Assembly (NCBI GenBank): GCA_032988165.1
Contig: JANTQF010000489.1
Coordinates: forward strand, 1 to 20,699
Origin: Emmonsiellopsis sp. PD_33
Taxonomy: Eukaryota > Ascomycota > Eurotiomycetes > Onygenales > Ajellomycetaceae
Reading direction: 5' to 3'
Length of the DNA: 20,699 bases
Shown in pieces: positions 16,542-20,699 of this stretch; the first letter of the stretch is position 1; each line of letters begins with the position of its first letter. The notes under the pieces are model-generated. The model ran no database searches. It was not told where the DNA came from and saw only the letters and a list, made by a program, of their open reading frames with translations. Made by a program: the position numbers and the translations under genes.

Positions 16542-19148
16542 ATGTTTACCCGGTCACTCCGATCCGCCAGACGATCCACTCGTGCATTTGTCTGCCCGTC
16601 ATGTCATGTCCGGGAGGCTTGGCCTGCGCTTCCTTTCGGTCGAACGCTCCGCAGCATCGCAACTGAGCCGTCGAGCTCTGGTCAAGCAGATATATCCGTC
16701 CTCAATTCCACGAACCCTGATGTACGTACCATGAACTACACCCGTATGCCGTTTGGTCCAGGTGGGATGCAGTCTTTTGGACTTGCTATACACCCCTCCG
16801 ACACAAACACCTTGACATTCATTCCCTATATTTTGTCTTATGTCTCCGTGAATGAAGCACTCCATTCCCCAATGCTAACTAATTGTTACTGAAGATATTA
16901 CAGGATGTCAAAACTGACCTCCCCTTAACCGTCTCAAATTCGACACGGAGATCCAAATCCAAGAAACGAAGGAAGGAAGCAAAGAACCCTACGCCTCAGA
17001 AAACAAATAAAGGCAGCAAATCCACGGAGCCCACAGACAAACATGGGAGAATGAAGGCACCCAGGCACACGGCTCAAGGAGCGAAAGACACGTCCATTTT
17101 TGAATTCATCTCACAGGTTCAAAAGGTTCAAGATCGAAAGGTCCAAGATCAAAAGGCTCAAGATCAAAAGGCTCAAGATGAAAAAGTTCAAGAAAAGGGA
17201 GCAAAAGCGGCCCCAGAGATTAGTGCTCTACATCGGGGTGTAGTAAAGTCGAGCGACATGCCGTTAACCCGTAAGTGCAGTATATGTCCGGACCGACTCT
17301 ACCTATTTTACCCATCTAACAACTCGCAGCTCTCGAGACAGCGGGTGCCCCCGTTCCAGGGCTCTCGTACGGCCTTGAACGAGTCTTATTCAAGTAAGTT
17401 TGTTTTTCTCTCCCCGTCTCAATACGCAAATTTCTCACATATACATCAGTCCCGGCGTGTACCAGCTACAAGATTTGAGAACGGGGGTATATAATTTTGA
17501 CCCTTACTTGGGGTCTATTATGCCTGTTCATGAGTTCGATTTTACTGCCCTCAACGACTATATCACATCCTCTCGAGACGAAACGTTGCATGACCTGGCC
17601 GTTAAACTGGGCAAGAAGTATGTCGGGTCGTCATCCAGCATGACATCTGTTTTGTCACATTTTCACTACTTGCTCTCCTCCTGGCGGGCTCCAAATACAT
17701 CAATGCTCTCGCAAGGGTTTCCGGAAGCAGCCAAAAATTTCACCAAGCTTACTCGGTCGCCCGCTGTCGTCTTTCTACGCCATAAGAACGGAGTTTACGC
17801 GATAGATGCCGACAAAGAGTTCGATACCGCAAACATCCTCATGAATCTTGGCAAGTCTATGGAGAAACTACTTACGGTCCCTACTGAAGAGTTTGAACGT
17901 TACCGGAAATCCAGCATCGACAAGCTTTCGCAAGATTCAGTTGCTCCTGAAACCTACCATTACACCACATGTGGAGATTTTTTGATGAGAGCGCAGCTCG
18001 ATGCCCATGATCCCCGACTCCCCGGGACGGGTATGTTTGACTTGAAAACACGGGCCGTGTGTTCTATCCGAATGAACGTGAGGCGGCATGATCGCGGGCT
18101 TGGATACCAGATCAAGGATCGGTTTGGTGAATACGAATCGTTCGAGCGAGAGTACTATGATATGATTCGCGCCGCTTTCCTAAAATACTCGCTACAGGTT
18201 CGGATCGGCCGTATGGATGGGATATTTGTCGCCTACCATAACGTCGAACGTATATTCGGCTTCCAATACGTCCCCTTGTCAGAGTTGGATTTGTCTCTTC
18301 ACGGTCAAACCGATACCGCCCTTGGGGATACAGAGTTCCAACTTTCTGTCTCTCTGTGGAATAAAATCCTGGAGAAGGCAACCAACCAGTTTCCCAACCA
18401 ATCGCTACGCTTTCACTTCGACACGCGGGAGACTCAAACTGCGATGATGTATATATTCGCAGAACCGGTGACAGAAGAGGAGATTGACAAGATTCAGACT
18501 CGGAATAAAGAAAAAATCGACGCCATTCAAAAAAGCCTGTTATTCCCCGAAAAGGAATTCGAGATAGATGAACCACAGTCAACAAGCATTAAGGAGACTA
18601 CCCAGGGCAAATCTATTGAAGATGCTATCGGAGGACAATCTATTGAACCTACCCTATCGGCCGACTCCTCTGATAGTCTTGATGGGTCCGAAACTATGGC
18701 TTCCAGCCAGACCACTAGTTCTGACGCTCCCAGCTCCGAATATGATTCCAGCGGTTCCGCCGATGTTCAGTTCCTCCAGAGGCTCGAAAGCGCAAATGCA
18801 TCCCCCAACGCGCAAAAAGAGCTATTCGCCGTGGCACTATCAGTCCGCAACGTGGTGAATGGACGCTATGTCCCACGACCCGAAAACTTCAGCGCCACGG
18901 ATAGGTGGGATGTGGAATACGTATTGTCTTCCTTCACAAGCCCCGAACGAGCATGGAGGGTCTATGCGCAATGTCAGAGACGGAGAGAGAAAGCGCTCTC
19001 GTTCGATGAGGAGGAAGATGATTCAGGTAATGGAGAAAAGAATTCGTTCTTCCTAAACAAGTTACACGAGTTGAGTAAAGATGGGAGGATTTGGCGTCAG
19101 CAGCGGGATCTGGTTGAACAGGAGTCTGGAACTATCGTTCTCAAATAA
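16542..19148 (+). CDS. PET127: Pet127-like mitochondrial RNA-processing nuclease
   Basis: Mitochondrial Pet127 acts in 5' trimming and turnover of mitochondrial transcripts; the yeast protein belongs to the PD-(D/E)XK nuclease superfamily. Exons are 16542-16721, 16904-17270, 17330-17393 and 17450-19148, giving 769 aa. The N-terminus (MFTRSLRSARRSTRAF) is Arg/Ser-rich without acids, a clear mitochondrial presequence. Residues about 60-160 are Lys-rich and disordered, with VQDQK-type repeats at about 135-158. The conserved domain begins at about 194 (LSYGLERVLFNPGVY, spanning two introns). M399-F-D401-L-K403 fits the (D/E)XK motif, with D388/D391 as possible partners, followed by YYDMIRAAFLKYSLQVRIGRMDG. 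A Ser-rich acidic linker (about 600-660) precedes a C-terminal helical part. The intron-1 acceptor may be 16903 or 16894, a three-residue difference. Confidence 0.94.
16722..16903 (+). other. PET127 intron 1
   Basis: Donor GTACGT, branch GCTAACT (about 16874-16880) and acceptor TTACAG give 182 nt, in phase 0. An earlier AG at 16894 would add three residues. It separates the presequence from the basic linker. Confidence 0.8.
17126..17197 (+). repeat. 15-nt tandem repeat in PET127
   Basis: Four full units and one partial unit of a 15-nt repeat (type GCTCAAGATCAAAAG) encode V/A-Q-D-x-K pentapeptides. It starts after a 9-nt partial copy at 17117. It is in frame, so unit number can change without breaking the protein. 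Confidence 0.9.
17271..17329 (+). other. PET127 intron 2
   Basis: The 59-nt intron has donor GTAAGT, branch CTAAC (17316-17320) and acceptor CTCGCAG. Removal joins the frames and restores LSYGLERVLF in the next exon. Confidence 0.92.
17394..17449 (+). other. PET127 intron 3
   Basis: The 56-nt intron has donor GTAAGT and acceptor CATCAG. Removal joins VLF-N to PGVY, a conserved Pet127 segment. The branch site is not canonical. Confidence 0.92.
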
Positions 19149-20699
19149 GTTGGTCGGTCCTTTGCTCGGTTCGGAAATTTTCTCTGTATTAATATTGTGT
19201 GTTTCCCCGGTTCTGGCGTCTTTACTTTACCCCCTGATGATTGATATACACCCACATATATCCCCTCCTCCTTTTTATTGGGAGAAAAATTTTTGTATTA
19301 TATACCTGCATTCTGTGCCTTGTGTCATGTGTTCCTGCATAATCTCCAAGCACTTTTTAAAAAGCTCGGCCATGTTGCTGTGGATTTTGTCGGTTTTGCT
19401 ATTCTTTTCTTGCGAGGAGGCTTTTGGGGGTTTCGGTATAGATGGCTCTTTCGTCATTGCCATTTATCTCGGGAGTCAGGTTTGGTTTGGCGGGCGCATC
19501 TGGAATTTTTAATATATCTACTTTGACTTCTAGTTTGGTTATTTTATACATATTTTATTTATGGGGAGAAAGGTTTTTCTCCCTAATTTATTCGGTTTTC
19601 ATCCATTCGCATCCATTGCCTGCATAATATTTTCTTTCTTTCTATTTATTTAACCAATTAACAAAATTCAATCAAAATACCCCACCCCTACTAACCTAGA
19701 CGGCCGACAACAAACCGAATGGATATGTAACCAATTAGCTACCTAGTAATCCCTAAACCACTTGAATATCCCAACCTAGCCAGAGTATGTGTCAAGCACA
19801 GTCTCTAGCGTATATTATATACATCCATGTGTGAAAATAAGTTGTGTGAGTGAGAGGAGTGTAGATATTGTGTTTTCAGGAGTTAAAAGAAGATTGGAGC
19901 CTGCCTATTAATTGAAATATCCATTCTAGGCGGAATGAATTGATTTAGTAGGATGGTGCTTGTAAATATAACTGACTGCGTTAAATAATAGCAATTTCAA
20001 GGTGTATTGCATTATCCACTGCAGAGCCATTCCTCGCCCCTGAGTCTTCTCTACGCTGGCTGATTTGTGAGCTAGCCCCTAAATCATGTTATATGAACAA
20101 ACAAGAGGGAAAGCGGATATCCCATGCATGTAATTTAAAGAACATGCCAGCTGCTATGTAACAATTTTCTTTCCCTTCCCGTCTTGACCTAGAGAGGAAA
20201 AATGCATCACGCCTGGGCCTACCATGTCCAACCATCTCGGAGGGTAGGTTCTACGAGCATGCAGGAACCGACTGAGTTACCGTTGCACGGGATGTTGAAT
20301 AACATCCAGGCCATTCTGGGCGAACGCGTGCGCGTGAGCGTGTTGTTATTGAGGAGCCGTTTTTTTTTTTTTTTGGTCTGGAATTGGGGAGGAGATGTTT
20401 AAAGGCGTGTGGGTTATGAGTGTAGGGACTTTACTTGATGGAGTGTAAGAAAGGTCTTAGAATGATCATCTCTCTTCTCTCTCTTTAATTATAGAAAAAC
20501 GGATTTTTTCCCGTAAAATGACCGGTAACGTGACCTCACGTGAGGTCACGTGCACCCCATCAAAAATCTCGGAGGAGTCGGGGGGGGTTTGGGGAACTCT
20601 CTTCGGAGATATCGGTCATTGACAAGGATGAAGTTGTGGATAGGCCATTTGGTGCTGAAATTGGCCATAGCAGAAACATGACATTTCCGACCTTGGGAG
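19149..20699. other. Right-edge intergenic region
   Basis: No gene is supported. It contains the PET127 3' UTR, AT-rich DNA, CCCCTGA motifs near 19231 and 20037, a poly-T run (about 20360-20374) and the CACGTG palindrome (20528-20551). The frame 19081-19512 is hydrophobic and T-rich and lies in the PET127 3' UTR. The last few hundred bases may be the promoter of a gene beyond the window. Confidence 0.55.
20528..20551. promoter_or_regulatory. Perfect 24-bp palindrome centred on CACGTG
   Basis: The two 12-nt arms are exact reverse complements, with half-site ACGTGACCTCAC and centre CACGTG at 20537-20542. A second CACGTG overlaps the right end (20547-20552). The arrangement gives two bHLH-type sites spaced 10 bp apart, one helical turn, plus a GTGACC/GGTCAC pair. 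It could be an operator-like site for dimeric regulators, or form a cruciform. Confidence 0.6.

Noticed and set aside
16219..16734. 171-codon + strand frame before PET127
   Set aside because: It overlaps the PET127 leader and exon 1 in another frame; the PET127 frame has a presequence and joins the conserved domain.
19081..19512. Hydrophobic + strand frame after PET127, containing Met-Cys-Ser-Cys
   Set aside because: It lies in the T-rich 3' flank of PET127; the Met-Cys site lacks the array's ligand spacing.

Overview
The window reads as nuclear DNA from a filamentous ascomycete. Two ordinary housekeeping genes carry short fungal introns of about 56-68 nt (one of 182 nt), with GT donors, CTAAC-like branch sites and CAG/TAG acceptors. 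Intergenic DNA is long and rich in pyrimidine tracts and microsatellites. Both conserved proteins look like Eurotiomycete/Onygenales homologues, but that placement is an impression from protein similarity and was not tested. No tRNA, rRNA or CRISPR array was seen.

Left part (about 1-9,220): seven small intronless reading frames, all on the + strand, start at 878, 2389, 4852, 5582, 6393, 7560 and 9020. Each begins Met-Cys and keeps one metal-ligand-like layout: Cys2, then Cys9-x3-His13 (first three genes) or Cys11-x-His13 (last four, with Asp at 13 in one), a central Cys at 22-25, usually another Cys/His at 28-31, and a terminal CxxC at 43-50. In most members a charged or low-complexity tail follows. 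I infer a tandemly expanded family of about 50-140 residue, probably zinc-binding, non-secreted proteins. Six of the seven have a TATA box, and five have a long leader with a probable intron just before the ATG-TGC start. I do not recognise a characterised family and assign no function. This array is the most interesting content here.

Middle (about 9,221-12,835): mostly non-coding. A weakly supported 197-codon minus-strand ORF lies at 9399-9992. A small + strand ORF at 11510-11716 has an Arg/Ser-rich body and ends in Cys-Val-Ile-Leu, a CaaX prenylation signal, and it also has a TATA box about 0.5 kb upstream. A fragment resembling the 3' end of a LINE retrotransposon (minus orientation) lies at about 4142-4236, inside the left array.

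Right part: ADE5,7 (minus strand, three coding exons, 796 aa), a bifunctional GAR synthetase / AIR synthetase of purine synthesis, stands head-to-head with PET127 (plus strand, four exons, 769 aa), a mitochondrial RNA-processing protein. They share a promoter region of about 1.2 kb. A TGACTCA box next to a TATA-like sequence (15541-15556) suggests Gcn4/Bas1-type control of ADE5,7. The last 1.5 kb has no convincing gene but holds a perfect 24-bp palindrome centred on CACGTG at 20528-20551.
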